Source: Persicaria tinctoria
Taxonomy: Eukaryota > Streptophyta > Magnoliopsida > Caryophyllales > Polygonaceae
DNA length: 64,000 bases
Reading direction: 5' to 3'
Assembly: GCA_037127255.1 (NCBI GenBank)
Contig: JBANSL010000013.1
Coordinates: 56,011,688 to 56,075,687, forward strand
The notes below the pieces were generated by a model. That model made no database searches, was not told the DNA's origin, and saw only the letters and a list, made by a program, of their open reading frames with translations. Positions 1 through 12,026 of this stretch are shown one piece after another. A program made the translations under genes and the position numbers. Numbering within the stretch: position 1 is the first letter of the stretch; each line of letters starts with the position of its first letter.

Positions 1-1899
1 AAATCCGAGCCTTTACAGTTAGAACAAGCTCATAAATGTAGGGTAAAAATTATAATTCCACGGAAACAAGATCAAAGTTTAAGACATATCTAATACATTA
101 TATCCATACTTGATTCATTAAATGCACAACAAAGACAGTAAATACATTATATCCGGAATTGTTTCATTAAATGCACAGTAAAGAAATATGATCAATCCAA
201 CTACATATTAACCAAATACCAATACTTGAGACAATCGGTTCTGAATACAATTAGAAAAGACATTTCTTTGCAAAATCAGTGGAATTCAACAATTACAAAC
301 CCAACCTAATAATCTTAAACGCATCCGATATCATGAACTTAGGGAGCCATCGTCGATCGGTGTATAAGGTGGTTTGGAGCCATAGACACATTACAAAGCA
401 TCCACAACCTCATAACAACCACAACTAGCAAAATTAAGACCTCAAATATTGCAGATCCCTTGAAACCTAGATCTACAAATCAAAGAAATGAAACTGAGAA
501 AGATAAGAAGCAGAGAGTGAAATATGACCTTGCGATAGGCGTTGTCATCAAGCTTGACGATCAATTCGATCTCTGCTCCAAATCCATATAATACTGGGAA
601 TATCGCCTCCAGAAGAGGACGAGAACACCCCAATTAGGACCTTGCGATATGCGATGTCAATTCGACCTTATGATAGGCGTTGTCATCAACCTAGATCTCC
701 GCAATTAGGACCTTGCGATAGGCGATGTCGATCCTGGAGCCTACGAAGAAGAGGACGAGATCGGATGTTGTGATTGTCAGCCCTGCGAAGAAGAGGAAGA
801 CGAAGATGAGGACGAGGATGGGGTGTTCTGGTATTGCAGAGGACAGCGGTAGGGCTGTTGTTGCAGAGCCTTATAAATCTCCGTAATTAGGACCTGAATT
901 CCGAACTCAAGATCCCAAAATCGAAAGAAATTGAGAGAGGAGCTTCATTTATTCATCAAACTCTAGAACACTGAATCGAAGCCGAGAGGAGATCTGGTGT
1001 TGCAGATGACATATAATATGAACAAAAAACTGTCAATTCAATATTCCATTTTGTGTAGTAGATAGCATCGTACAAGCTGATCAGGTAGAGAGGGTTGTAC
1101 CTGATCCTGATAGCATCCAGCCAGTAGAAAGAAATATGCTACAGTAATTTGCATTGTTTGCCCTCTGTCCACATCATTCCTTTTTTTTTTTATGCTCATT
1201 CATTCAGAATTTGACAGCAAAAAAATGGAGATGTGGTGGTGTCAATGTTTCCAATTCGGGTGCATTGTCCACTGCACTTGTATCTGAAATGGCAATGACT
1301 TGAAATTCTAGACCAATTTTCTTGCAGGTGTTGCATTGGCAATGGCAAGAGTTTCCGCCTTTTGCGTCTCTCAAATGATTCGTTTATCACAACTATTGGG
1401 TATGTTATGTGATCCTCATAAATTTATAATAAATGCCAATTGTTTGGTTTTTGTCCTTTGAGGATAGAGAGCAATATCTCCAACTATAAGTTGGTTATTT
1501 TAATATCAGAACAATTGAGATTAATGGAAAATGGATAAATATCTATATTTCAAACCATCATAACAAGTCTATACGCTGATTTTTTTCAAGTGGATTTAAG
1601 CTCTTGAATCTCAATTCAGGTCGATAAAAACAGATAGACACAGATGGATAGTTATGTCTCATTCTTAACTTGCTCTCTCTCTCACAATTTGAGCTTATTA
1701 TCATTTGGTGAAATAGACCAAATGCTCCTCTTGACAATGCTATCTTTAACATACTCAAATAGTTCAAGGCAATGCAATGGACAAATTCAGGAAAGTCACT
1801 ACTCCGGTAAGTCTGCTCGTAATGTTTTAAGACCACCATTTGCAATAGTAAACATACATAATGGATTGTTGATATCTCAAATGTGTAAATAACTCAGTT
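1..1899. other. No gene recognised
   Basis: AT-rich sequence with only short, unconvincing reading frames on either strand. The only clear structure is the small degenerate repeat near 527-730 listed separately. Part of this stretch may belong to the Mutator-like element whose end lies near 2.9 kb, because the TGTCATGT motif of that element starts at about 1,926. Confidence 0.5.
527..730 (+). repeat. Degenerate short repeat around ACCTTGCGATAGGCG
   Basis: Four related units begin near 527, 639, 665 and 710. Each has a form of ACCTTGCGATAGGCG followed by a GATGTC- or TTGTCATC-like sequence, and two are preceded by AATTAGG. The spacing is irregular, so this looks like local duplication rather than a satellite. 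Confidence 0.5.
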
Positions 1900-2925
1900 T
1901 TAGTATATACCCTATACATGATATTTGTCATGTAAAGCTGAATAAATGTCATGTAAAACGTTGTGTAGGTGGAGATAGTGCTTTAAGTCTTTAGTGTCAT
2001 GGAAAACTGAATAAGTGTCATGTAAAACGGAATAGGCAGCAAGTAAAATCTAATGAATTGAAGTAGCCAGATGCATTCCTATAGTTCTTACAAGAAACAT
2101 CCAGATTAAAAAACAAGCTTGACAAAGAAAAGGTTGCATCAGACAGATCGAGTAAATTTCCACATCAAGACATCAATCAAGGGTTAATTTAACCTAGAAC
2201 ACCAAAACACAAAGAACAAACAAACGAATTAGAGGAAGAAGGTGATGATACTTGGATAACAGTTGCATCCTCACAAGCATCATTGTCAATTACAACTCTG
2301 CAGCCGCACAACAATCGAATAATTAATTAGAACTTGTAAATTCATCACATTTCAATTTTCAAACCCTAAAAATACTTTGTTGAAAATCAAAGCCAGTAAA
2401 TCGAAAGGGAGAAGTGAAATTGAGAGAAGGGAAGGAGAAATTAGGGAACCGACGGACCTCCGAGCACGGATATAGAGTTTAGCCTCCTCCTACGTCCTCT
2501 TTTTGCTCGCAGCCCGCAACGCCGACATCACCTCCCATGGACCTCCGAACGCGGCGTGGCCCCTCCGGCGACATCAGCAGTCTCGTGCCTTCCATTCAAA
2601 TCTCGCCGGAGGCGCTGATGACTTAAATTTCGCTCGATCCCCTTCCTTCTCCCTCCTTTCTCGCCCGCCCTCCTTCAATTTCTCGCGTTGATTCCGCTAC
2701 CAAGGTTGCTCCCTTCCTCCTTGTCCTTCTTGTGGACTCGATCCCCTCCACTCTCGATCTCTCTCTCTCTCTCTTTGATTTTTTTCCATGATTTGGGGCA
2801 AGAGAGAGGCAAAGAACCGACTGCTCCCAGTAAAAGATTACCGTCTGGCCTGTAATTTTTTGTGGAGGGATGGTTAACCTCTGCAAATATATTCGGATAG
2901 TGGGTTAGGTGTGCAAACCAAACCG
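1900..2925. mobile_element. Right end of a Mutator-like DNA element (partial)
   Basis: The right edge reads, on the reverse strand, GGTTTGCACACCTAACCCAC, which resembles the terminus of the 3.3-kb element at 32,823 (GGGAATTGCACATACTAACC). Both elements carry scattered TGTCATGT motifs (here near 1,926-2,025) and a purine-rich or pyrimidine-rich flank containing CCCCTTCCTTCTC-type sequence (2,640-2,770). I could not find the matching left end or a target duplication, so the left limit is a guess and the element may begin outside the window. Confidence 0.35.
2758..2775 (+). repeat. CT microsatellite
   Basis: A run of CT dinucleotides inside the pyrimidine-rich flank of the Mutator-like end. Confidence 0.85.
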
Positions 2926-2989
2926 GGGAAAAGGTCATTTACTTCAATTCCCTCCACACATTTTTGGGATTATTTCCATCACATCCCTG

Positions 2990-4130
2990 CTCAAACAATA
3001 GGTAATCCTTGAGATTGCACATTTTTTACATAAAATATTAATTTTCTTTGTATTTTTATTTTCTTTATTTTTCCTTTATATATCATCGTAACATTCATTC
3101 TTGGTTTCATCTTTAACTTAATTTGTATTTTTGGGTAATTTAAACTTCTTATTGTCTTTTCATAAAGAATCATCTTTGCTCTATTAGTTTTGTTAACTTT
3201 TTTTCCCCGTTTTTTTTTAACCGGAAACAATTCGAAGTCTCAAACTTTGACTGAAGTCTGGGACAATGAGAGGCCGAAAAACGGAAGACGGACTAACCAT
3301 CATGATACAAAAAAAAACATAAAACAACAAAAAAATACCAGAATACAAAGATCATAGCGAAGCAGGCTAGTGGAAAGGAAGACGTAGGACACCGGATGGA
3401 GGGAGTGAATGCCGAGAACATGGGAAAGCTGAAGGACAGACACGACGACTCGACGTCGGGGAGACAGAGGCAAAACCCCAATAGCGGCAAGGACGTCTCC
3501 TGGGGAAATGTGGATGAACGACGTTCCCCTCACCTAGATGAAAGATCTTCGAGAATCACGAACACTTCCACGGTCAACACGAACCACAGGGCGCCCGAGT
3601 CTGCAACTTCATCCGGAAACTAAACAAAACCACACCCAAGAAACGACTCCACTCAGAACAGCTACTAAGACCACGATAAAAGGCAACGGGTATAAATGGA
3701 TAAAAGCGGTCCATGATTAATTAATCTAGTTGTTAGAAATGAGGGTCGATTATTAATCATCCAAACCACCACCACCCTTGGGCCCAAAGAAGTCCGTACT
3801 AGGGCCCAAAGGAACATAAACACAGCCCGAAGAACAATTGGTGTCAGAGAGCTAGGGTTGGGTAAATACAGCCGTCAGAATTGGACTGAAATCGGCGACC
3901 GGAGGCAAGCCATGCCGGATTTGGATGGAGATGGGAGAGGAGGGGGTATGGGTGCGTTCATTATATTTTTATTAGTTGGCAAAACGTTGATGTTGGAGAA
4001 TATATATATATAAGAAAATTTTTTATATTTTTTTTGGAACAGAAAAAATATAAGGTTCCCGACCCATGCGTAAAAGTAGGTCGTTGTGGATTTTATGTTA
4101 TCCTTATTACTAGCGTAATCAGAGTAAACA
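2990..4130. other. No gene recognised
   Basis: Short overlapping frames exist on both strands at 3,293-3,720, but none shows a known domain or splice pattern. The sequence is AT-rich at both ends with a GC-richer middle. A degraded transposon is possible. Confidence 0.4.
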
Positions 4131-4132
4131 AA

Positions 4133-5268
4133 TCAATGCAAATGATGAATAGAGCTATGCAATCCATAATGCAAACATAGATCTTTAGTTCTAGAAAGAT
4201 AATGAAGCAAATATTTCATAGTAGTCCAATGGTCACTACTAGGGTTAGACATGAATTGACTTAAAGCATTGATAGCGAAGGCTAGGTTAGGGTGAGTACA
4301 AAGCATGGAATACATAATGAATCCTAGAGCTACGTCATAGGGAATCCTAGCCATTTGTTTGATATCTTCGGGTTTGGTTAGGCAACTTTTCTTGGTATGC
4401 TCTAGATGCCCTCCTAAGAGTGTGGAGGTAGGTTTAAAGGTAACCATATTGAATCTCTTCACAACCTTAAGCATATAGTCATCTTGCGGTAACCATAGTT
4501 GTTTATTTGGCATCTGTCTAATAATATTGACGCAAAGTATTTTTTTTTGGCACTACCTAAATCTTTCATGTCAAGGTATTTCTTTAAGTCCCTTTTAACA
4601 TTACTAATGAGAATAATAGAGCTACTAATAAGCAGGATATCATCAATATTTAGCAATATATAAAGACGAGAGACTTAGAAGAAATATTCTTAAAGTAAAG
4701 GCATGTATCATAACTGCTTCTATGAAACCCTTGTTTTATAATCACATTATCAAACTTGAGGTTCCATTGTCTATGGGACTATTCCAGTTCGTAAATGGAC
4801 CTTTTCAACAAGCAAAAGTGATCAGGATGCGTTTTTTCTATAAATCATTTAGATTGTTTCGTGTGTGTGTGTGTGGGGGGGGGGGGGGAGGGGGGTGTTC
4901 ATCTAAAGTACCATGCAGCTGAAAAGCGGTGCCTTAACGTGTATTTGTTCAAGTTACCTATCAAACATAGCACACATAGACAACATAAGTCTCATATTTT
5001 TATATTTACCTATGGGTGCAAAGATATCATTGCAGTATATCCCTTCTATTTGGGAAAACCCTTTGGCTATAAGCCTAGCTTTGAACCTCGAGGGATCGGT
5101 AGGTTTAAGGCCTTCTTTGAGCTTATAGAATCATTTAGAATCTATTCGCTGAGTTTTAGAGGGCCTATGGACCAATGTTCATGTTTTGTTGGTATACATT
5201 GTCTAGCATGCTCACTTTTAATGGTTGATTCAAAAGAGCTTGGATTATTAGGGTGCTTAACAAGTTAA
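4133..5268 (-). pseudogene. copia reverse transcriptase / RNase H remnant
   Basis: In life this domain would copy the element RNA into DNA in the cytoplasmic particle. Fragments on the minus strand include an IDDILLIS segment (copia YVDDML active site, with the first residue changed) near 4,640, the KYLDMKDLGSAKKK block, and a stretch ending in MKYLLHYLSRTKDL (4,133-4,513). Reading 5,268 to 4,980 in broken frames gives a RFKARLIAKGFSQIEGI block, the conserved start of copia RT. Frame breaks and in-frame stops separate all these pieces, so no active protein is possible. A G-rich tract interrupts it at 4,861-4,896. Confidence 0.8.
4861..4896 (+). repeat. GT and poly-G tract
   Basis: Seven or so GT repeats run into a G tract broken by one A. 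It lies inside the decayed copia RT region. Confidence 0.9.
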
Positions 5269-5490
5269 CATGGTCAGTAGTTACGAAAGCATAGTCTACA
5301 ATATAGTTATACTTTCCATTAGGGATGATAGTTCTAGGTTCCCTATCCCTAGTCAACTAATAATCATGCAATGTAGGTAAATCAGATGCAGATGCAAGTG
5401 CAGGTGCAGTAGAAGTAGATGCATGCAAATCAGAATAATGGGGGGAGGAGAAAGTAGATGAATCCACAGAGGATTCTTTAGAGAGTTTAT

Positions 5491-5984
5491 TCACATCACT
5501 TGAAATAGAAGAGAGAGAGAAGTAGTGGGAGGATCAGACATAGGAGAGGAGAGAGCTTCCTCATTTGCTTCTTCTGTTGGAACCTTGTCTTTCGTTTCTT
5601 CCCCAACTACTTCATCAGGTACATCATCTTCATATTCCCCCTGTAGTGTAGAGTGTTCTAGTTTACTGGTTGCTCTGTAGGTCTTGCTACTGTCATACTC
5701 TTCGTCAACAGCCTCTTGAGTTGTGGAGTAATGAGGTATCCACCCATCTGTTTGGTCATGAGAACTTGCTATCTCATCATAAGAAGTTAGTCTTTCTTTC
5801 ATAGGAAATTCAGACTCATTGAACTTGATGCTTCTAGTGGCAATCACCTTATAGGGTCTTGGTTGAAGCAAGATGACTCTATATCCTTTGACACCATCAA
5901 GGTAGCCTAAGAGGATACCCTTCACAGCTCTGGGCTGCAGCTTACCTTTTGATATGAAGGGGTAGGCTGCATACCCAAGGGGTT
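5491..5984 (-). pseudogene. copia integrase C-terminal / linker region
   Basis: The minus-strand frame starts with a MKGILLGYLDGVKGYRV segment, the typical sequence that follows the copia integrase core, then an IATRSIKFNES block and an acidic linker rich in E, D and S. The coding similarity continues upstream to about 5,984 (a KGYAAYPF-like stretch), where an unrelated insertion begins. It links the lost integrase to the RT remnant downstream on the same strand. Confidence 0.7.
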
Positions 5985-6300
5985 TGAGGTAGATGTGCCC
6001 ACGGGCCAGACCCGCCGGTCGACGTGTTCAACTCGCTAGGTCAAGGGTCGTGGTTAGTTGACCCGAACCCTAACTTAGAAATGTCACGGGTTGAGGGGTT
6101 CGGGTCGACTCGCTGACCCGGCAGGTTACATTATTTAAAAAAAAATTTGGTTTTAAAAAAAAATTGACTATTAAAATAAATATAAAAAATGATATGTGAA
6201 GATTTTATCTTCATACCACATTTTATCACCCACTTTCTTTTGATATGAAGTGTTAAAAATGTGAGAAGAATTTATATCTCCATATCAATTCTTCCATCTA
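5985..6300. mobile_element. Unclassified insertion in the copia integrase region
   Basis: GC-rich sequence with repeated GGGTCGACTCG / GACCCG-like motifs (5,990-6,125), followed by A/T-rich sequence, abruptly replaces the copia integrase. Starts such as TAGATGTGCCCACGGGCC resemble ends of non-autonomous plant hAT elements. I did not find a paired end or target duplication. Confidence 0.4.
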
Positions 6301-6935
6301 CTATAATTTAATCTCAACGGGATTTTTGGGAAGCAAACCAAGTTTATGCAAATGAACAAGACCCTTATTGCCAATATGTCCCATTCTGTAATGCCAAGAA
6401 ATAGTCTCATATGAAGTTATATGCTCAGAACTGATAGATGGATTCAATTCAGGTTTATTAGCAACACTATGATATAATCTATTCTTCCTAATAGCCTTAA
6501 TCATTACCCTATTATCTCTAGTAATTGTTCTAATGCCATTTTTAGAAAAAAGTATTACACCCAAGTTCATAAAGAGCATATTTAGACATGAGACACCTTC
6601 TTAAGCTAGGTACCCATCTAACATTAGTAAAGACTCTTAACAATACCATCATGCATGACAAGAGGCACATCACTAACACCCGTGATTTTCAGACAGGTAT
6701 CATCACCAAGCATAACATCACCACAAACAGATTTCTCAAGATGCTTAAAATAATATTCACAAGGTGTAGCATGCATAATACATCCAGAGTCAAGTATCCA
6801 ATTATTAGACATATTAGCTGCAATATTAGAACACGTAAATAGCTGAGCAAGACAATCATCCATACATTCCAAAACATAAGCAGACAATTCAATTTGGTTA
6901 GATTTAACAAGTTGCTCAACTGTTTTTTTCTTCAT
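6301..6935 (-). pseudogene. copia protease and GAG-pre-integrase remnant
   Basis: The upstream part (6,624-6,935) contains LDSGCIMHATP, the copia aspartic-protease signature with the catalytic DSG. The downstream part (6,301-6,579) contains SWHYRMGHIGNKGLVHLHKL, the histidine/cysteine-rich GAG-pre-integrase segment. The two lie in different frames, so at least one frameshift separates them near 6,600. Protease would cleave the polyprotein and the second segment leads into integrase, which is deleted here. Confidence 0.8.
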
Positions 6936-7666
6936 ACAATCTTTAACCCAATGGCCTAGATTTCCACATTAGTTGCATTTGGAATTTTTGTCCAATTTCT
7001 CTTGCTTGTCACCCTTGTCATTCATCTTCTTTTCCTTTTTAAATTTCTTGTATTTTTTTCCCTTTTTATCTTTACCTTTGGTGAACATAACCTCTGGTTT
7101 GTCACGTTTCTCAGTTTTAAGACCTTTTATTTGAAAGACTTATAAATTCATTTTTCTCGATGATAGATTCAATGAATTTGTCGATCCTTAGTTAATTCAT
7201 CACGAATAAATTGAATAACGTCCTTAAAATTGTGAAACTGGATGGGAAAAGAATTAAGAAGGAGAATGGCTTGGTGAGAGTCTTTAATCTCATCGTTGTA
7301 TCTTTCAAGTTCTTGGGACATTTGCAGAAATTTATCAAAGTTGTCATCCAAGTTTAATTGTGTGTTCATCTTGAAAGTAAAAAAAAGGCGGAGCAATAAA
7401 ATCCTAGAGGGCAGAGCCTTATAGAGAAATAGCTCATCCAGGGCATGCCATAGAGAAGAAGCGGAAGAGTATCTTACCACTTGACGGGCTATGCCATCAG
7501 TGAGACGCAACATAATCTCGGAATGCACCTTCATATCCAACTCAAGGTATTCTTCAAAGAGAAACGGGAGGGGGGGTCTTCTTTGATTCCTTTTCTTTTT
7601 CCTCCACTTTTGTGGAGGAACACAGTGAGTCATCCCCGATCTTGATTCCTGGAATTGTAGTTGCAC
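6936..7666 (-). pseudogene. copia gag remnant with damaged zinc knuckle
   Basis: The frame 7,169-7,666 encodes a UBN2/gag-type domain of about 165 aa, with a SSASSLWHALDELF block and an ILLLNSFPIQFHNF block typical of copia nucleocapsid. Downstream, around 6,940-6,975, a CX2CX4HX4C zinc knuckle (CGNLGHWVKDC) can be read with a stop between the first two cysteines. Gag would form the particle and bind the element RNA. Lysine-rich sequence lies between gag and the knuckle. Confidence 0.75.
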
Positions 7667-7989
7667 CTTTGGGTGCAGTTACTGTTTTCTGAATAGCCTT
7701 CCATCTCCCCTCCTTGATTAATTAGTATTGCCCTCATTTTGACATGCCACATGGAAAAGTCTATGACATCATTGGAGGGTTTGATCTTGAGGGAACCTTC
7801 CATATTTTGGTACCTACAAACAACTTAAAAACAAGAATCAACGCATTTTATGAGTGGAAACGAATAGGATTGAACACAAAAACTAGACACGGAATAGACA
7901 ATCAAAGGAAAACCTATGCATCTAATTTTCGAAAGAAAAAGCGGTCAAAAACAGGTGACCAGTCTCAGATCTAGCAATATTAGAACCTG

Positions 7990-8001
7990 GCTTCAATACC
8001 A
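7990..8001 (-). promoter_or_regulatory. Primer-binding site of the copia element
   Basis: The minus strand reads TGGTATTGAAGC, matching the first bases of the initiator-tRNA-Met type site TGGTATCAGAGC with two mismatches. It lies directly inside the presumed 5' LTR. Confidence 0.6.
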
Positions 8002-8625
8002 CGTTATAGATCAAATTGTTCTCAGCCTCACAAATCAGAGGTCAAGATTCTAGATCGATTGACGAACACAAAACCAACAGAAAAAACTAAAGAGGACACA
8101 TCGATTTTATATGGTTCAGTTTCCCTACATCCCCGGAGCCTTAGGAGACTTCAGCTCAAATCCACTATATGGAATCAAGTTTACAAGTTTGGTAGAGTAA
8201 TGTCTAGATCTAGGTTCAATACGGCTTACAGACAAAGGATCCACAAGATATAAGCAAGAAAACTATAGAGAGATTGTAAAGCATCGAAGAAACTCCCTGG
8301 ATATGGTGTCGAAGACCAGATCGAAGTCCGAGGTTGTTGAAAAAGACAACCGTCGCTGGGAAAAGGAAACCAAAGGTCCCCGTGATGATCTTCGATGTCA
8401 GATATAAGGTATCTTGGATAGACCCACCTTAGAACTAAGCACATTTGTTGAGGAGGAAGAAGACTCGCTCTTCGAAAACCCTTGCGCTGCTCTATTCTCT
8501 TTTTTTCTCTCTCTTGTGCGGACAAACCTATAAACTGCTAAAGATGTTTCGAACCCTAGAGCCTTCATCCCTTATATAGCCAAGCTAAGCTCAAATGCTA
8601 CATTTCATCTTATATTAACTAACAG
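8002..8625 (-). repeat. Presumed 5' LTR of the copia element
   Basis: This begins next to the primer-binding site and has a TATATAAG motif (about 8,572-8,581, minus strand). The outer end is uncertain: TGTTAGTTAATATAAG at 8,625 (minus strand) and TGTTAGGATTATG at 9,039 are both plausible starts. No second copy is in the window to settle it. Confidence 0.5.
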
Positions 8626-8639
8626 GTGATGAAGGCAGT

Positions 8640-10159
8640 TTAGGCTAATGAGCTGGGTTGTTAGGCCCATCCGCTAAATTAGGTCCTAATCCAAATAATA
8701 ATACACAACTTTAACTCTTCGTCTCATATAGTATATGTTATATATGATCACAAGTATAAACTTGCAATGCTAATGTATAATATATAATATACAAGAGAGT
8801 ATTAGTTTGCATTTGTATGTGTATAAAAACTGCATATTAAACACTACACCTAGACTTAGTCTTTCTTAAACCTTTAAAACCCTAGAACCAAGATTAAGAT
8901 GACATTACAATTTGCCCTCCTAATCTAGGTTTCAAGCTTTCATATTCTTAATTCAAACATATTGGACATTAACCGATGACCATAAGGATGTAATGTCGTC
9001 ATTCCTTGTCCCAAATACTATATATTCATAATCCTAACATAGCAAACTAGTAAACTAGTATGGCGGATAAGTAGTGATCGAACCAACCGGAAGAACTATA
9101 TTCATGTCTCCAATGTTGATTGACAGTAAACAAGAATAAGATTGAGATGAATAAATAAAAAAAATAAAGGAAGTAATGATTGCAAAGATGTTACTAACGG
9201 GATGAAAGCGCTTCCTTGCAATTCTCAACAATGGTTGGGGTTCATGATCATTGGCCTGATTTCATTGTTATTATAATTCAATGTGTCAATGTGATGCAAT
9301 TGATGATTGAGTTATTCTGACTTTGGTTTAATTATATCTATATTCCTCATAGACTTATCAATCCCTATGCGACCCTAACTAGATTCTTAAACATACAGCA
9401 GCACAAATTCCCAAAGTACTTGGCAGTTTGGCAGTATCAACCTTCCTAAGCAATTAGATTGTCAAAGGCGGCAACTCCTTCAACCCTAATCTCAAAGAAA
9501 CCGATATTTAACCAAGTGTCATTACCTTGCATAGTCAATTGATGCTTTCACGGGGTCAATTACCTATTGCTTGCTATACCATGGATTAACTATTGGCAGG
9601 AAATCATTAATCATTAGCATGAATGCAAATTCTATCAAGGTGATCAATTAAAAGAGAATATATTAAAACAAGAATTTTGATAACAAAGGTAATGAAATAA
9701 CTAGTGAATAACAATTGAAATCAAAACCTCACAATTAATCCAACCATGTCTTTGAATTACAAGCGAAACTATGAGTTTAGCAACTCATAATCTAACGAAT
9801 TGAAAGTGTTTAATTGATTGATAGATGATAGTGGATGTCTCTCTAACCCTAATAGAGTCGGCCTATATAGGAGAATAGTTGAACTTATTAACCCTAGAAA
9901 GTAAAATAATAATAAACTAATAAGATAAATTCGAATGAAACCTATTGAATGGGGTGTTGTAGGTTTTCGATCAATAAATAAGTTTACCTATTGAAAATTA
10001 TCCGAAGACAAAAGAAAGTGGTGATTTTTATCCCACACTTGACATGTAGTTGAGGATTTCACCTAAAGTCGTTTGTCGTATTTCACGTTTGTTCTCCTAA
10101 TTAACTTAGTTAGTAGCGCTAACTTGTCTCGACTAAGAAATCCTTACATTAATATTTTT
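8640..10159. other. No gene recognised
   Basis: AT-rich sequence without a convincing reading frame. The stretch 9,400-9,960 resembles untranslated or LTR sequence of plant retrotransposons in texture, but I find no paired copy. Confidence 0.4.
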
Positions 10160-10183
10160 GTTGTTGTTGTTGTTGTTGTTGTT
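10160..10183 (+). repeat. (GTT)8 microsatellite
   Basis: Eight perfect GTT units, ending at the left direct repeat of the Mutator-like element. Confidence 0.95.
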
Positions 10184-10557
10184 TAATAACTTTATTTTTT
10201 TTTGGTTCTGTGATCCACACGGCCTTCATCTCGCAAGGCGCACTGTACCGAAGCCAAACGCCCAAGTCGGCAAAGAATACGCCTAAGTCGGCATTTCGGG
10301 TGCCGAACCCGACTCTCCAGGCCGGCAGACACAGACTGACGGAATGGAAGACGGATGGGACGGTCAACCTGACACGTCCCATCGACTTTGGCCAGTCACG
10401 TCACTCTGCAGCCGATGCCAGATCTCGAAGTCGACAATGTCCCATCGACTGTAGCGTCAGGCATCTGCAGCTTTGTGGAAAGGAATCTTCAGCTTTCCGT
10501 CACCTCACCTAATGTCGCTGCCGAACTCCTAGGACGGCATAGTGGGTGGCGATATGT

Positions 10558-10565
10558 TATAAATA
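10558..10565 (+). promoter_or_regulatory. TATA box in left end of the Mutator-like element
   Basis: TATAAATA, followed 117 bp later by the ATG of the plus-strand frame at 10,682. It mirrors the TATA box in the right end. Confidence 0.55.
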
Positions 10566-10681
10566 GCCCCGCCCTCACTTTGCACTACACACACCACTCA
10601 CACACTACTACTTACCTTATTTGTAAGCACTCCAAGTCGGTAGCCCGGGGAAATTGTCGTGAAGAGATATTCGAAGGAGAC

Positions 10682-10819
10682 ATGGTGAAGTGGCGCAACA
10701 TGATATTTCGAACGAGGAGCAGCTCAGCGTCGCCTTCTCCTCAACCCTCGTCGAACGGTTCGCGAGAGCCTTCACCTAAACCCCCGTCGAACGATCCTCG
10801 AACGCAAGCCGCAGCTGAG
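10682..10819 (+). CDS. Possible first exon of unknown protein in Mutator-like element
   Basis: An ATG frame of 46 codons starts MVKWRNMIFRTRSSSASPSP and is rich in serine, proline and arginine. It ends at a good splice donor (GAG|GTATGT at 10,819-10,825). The frame is also open upstream to 10,388, but the TATA box at 10,558 favours this start. I recognise no domain and found no second exon. It may be the equivalent of the second gene of two-gene Mutator elements, or may be chance. Confidence 0.3.
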
Positions 10820-10984
10820 GTATGTCGAGATTTATTGTTAACTTTATGTTATTATAGGTCTAGATTTTAAATAAATAAAGATAAAAAGTAGGTATAGTTA
10901 TGTAAAATGTACCTATGGAATTTTTAATGCAATTATAAATGGAATTTAGATATGGAATGTACATATGGAATTTTTAATGCAATT

Positions 10985-11597
10985 ATAGGCCTTTAGAACC
11001 GGCTCGGGCGAGCACGTCAGCCATTAGACAACTAGCAATTGGGCTTCTCCGCAACTGGGCTCGTGCATTGTACACTTGACGAATGTCCATCATGTAGTCT
11101 TGATCATCATACTTCATCTCGCGTAGCATATCTGGCGGTCTTAACCCAATCACAGTATCACGACGAACTTGCCGATGCTGACCTGGTGTTAATCAACCGG
11201 CATAGGGATGTCCTAACATCTTATCGTTTAGCTTGTGGTTATGCACACCGCATATAACCTTCATGGTCCAATTGTCAACATCATTTTGACGACCCTCAAA
11301 CTCAAACTCGCATCCGAGCTTTGTCGTTCTCCCTCGCCTACTCAATGTGGGAGGAAAATCCAAGTCGACATCTGGAATATCTTGAGCCCCTCCGTACTTA
11401 TCACACACTAAACGAAAGGTACCCAATCCACTCATTTTGTTCTTCCATGACCGAGTGATCACAAATACCATGTTTTTTATCTTCCCTACATATCTAGCCC
11501 ATGCCTTCATGTTTACTTGATCAGCCCAATAACCATCAACTGTAAACATCGAACCATATTCTGTACCCACATCTAGAGCTTGGTTTTGTTCCTGCAT
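10985..11597 (-). pseudogene. FAR1/MULE transposase DNA-binding region, fragment
   Basis: The minus-strand frame encodes a FAR1-like WRKY-GCM1-type zinc-binding domain: a K-x-GC-E-F start (TKLGCEFEFEGRQ) and a closing CGVHNHKL motif, then GHPYAG. In FAR1-like proteins and Mutator-type transposases this domain binds element or target DNA. The frame is stopped at 11,193 by TGA just after YAG, but stays open beyond it with the usual following helix (PPDMLREMKYDD, VYNARAQLRR) to about 10,985. The stop is thus a single nonsense change, probably CGA to TGA. The DDE core and SWIM finger are absent. Confidence 0.8.
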
Positions 11598-11699
11598 AAT
11601 GTCACTTATGTACTAAGAACTTTTTCGCACACAATCTCACTATATGGAATTTTACAAAATATTATCAATAACGCTATATTATATGATGGTTTCGTTTTA

Positions 11700-11885
11700 C
11701 ACAACTCTGCTTTATTATGATTCGATTCAAACAACATATCCATAATTATATAAACGTTCCCTCTATATAAAAAACTTTGTTTGATCACCATAGCTAAAAA
11801 ATGTATGAAAAACTTCCGCTATAATATGAGTCTATTCAAACAACACATCCATAATTATATAAAAATTTCCGTTGTATATATATAT
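11700..11885 (-). repeat. Two related about 60-bp units
   Basis: The blocks around 11,725-11,780 and 11,815-11,880 both contain ATTCAAACAACA followed by ATCCATAATTATATAAA. They are direct, imperfect copies between the right promoter and the transposase fragment, possibly inside an intron. Confidence 0.6.
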
Positions 11886-12018
11886 TCGTTTTACAAACTT
11901 TAACAATGTATGAATAATGTTGAACGGTAAATCGCCTCTGCCATCTTCTTCCGGTAACGCCATTTTTCTCCGATCCTACGATGAAATTTGCATTCGAAAT
12001 TAACTCCGACATTGCTTC

Positions 12019-12026
12019 TATTTATA
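12019..12026 (-). promoter_or_regulatory. TATA box in right end of the Mutator-like element
   Basis: TATAAATA on the minus strand, identical to the one in the left end. The first minus-strand ATG downstream is at 11,963 (MALPEEDGRGDL), a short frame that stops before the FAR1-like domain, so an intron or damage must lie between. Confidence 0.55.

Larger units (their letters stand above)
4133..8625 (-). mobile_element. Degraded Ty1/copia retrotransposon
   Basis: Read on the minus strand from 8.6 kb downward, the order is LTR-like sequence, primer-binding site, gag, zinc knuckle, protease, GAG-pre-integrase, post-integrase region and reverse transcriptase. This is the Ty1/copia order, with integrase ahead of RT. 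The integrase core is missing and replaced by an unrelated insertion at about 5,985-6,300. The coding parts are split by many stops and shifts, and no 3' LTR is visible below 4.1 kb. It is an old, truncated copy. Confidence 0.8.

Noticed and set aside
1558..1892. Overlapping frames on both strands
   Set aside because: Neither shows a domain, splice sites or codon pattern that would support a gene.
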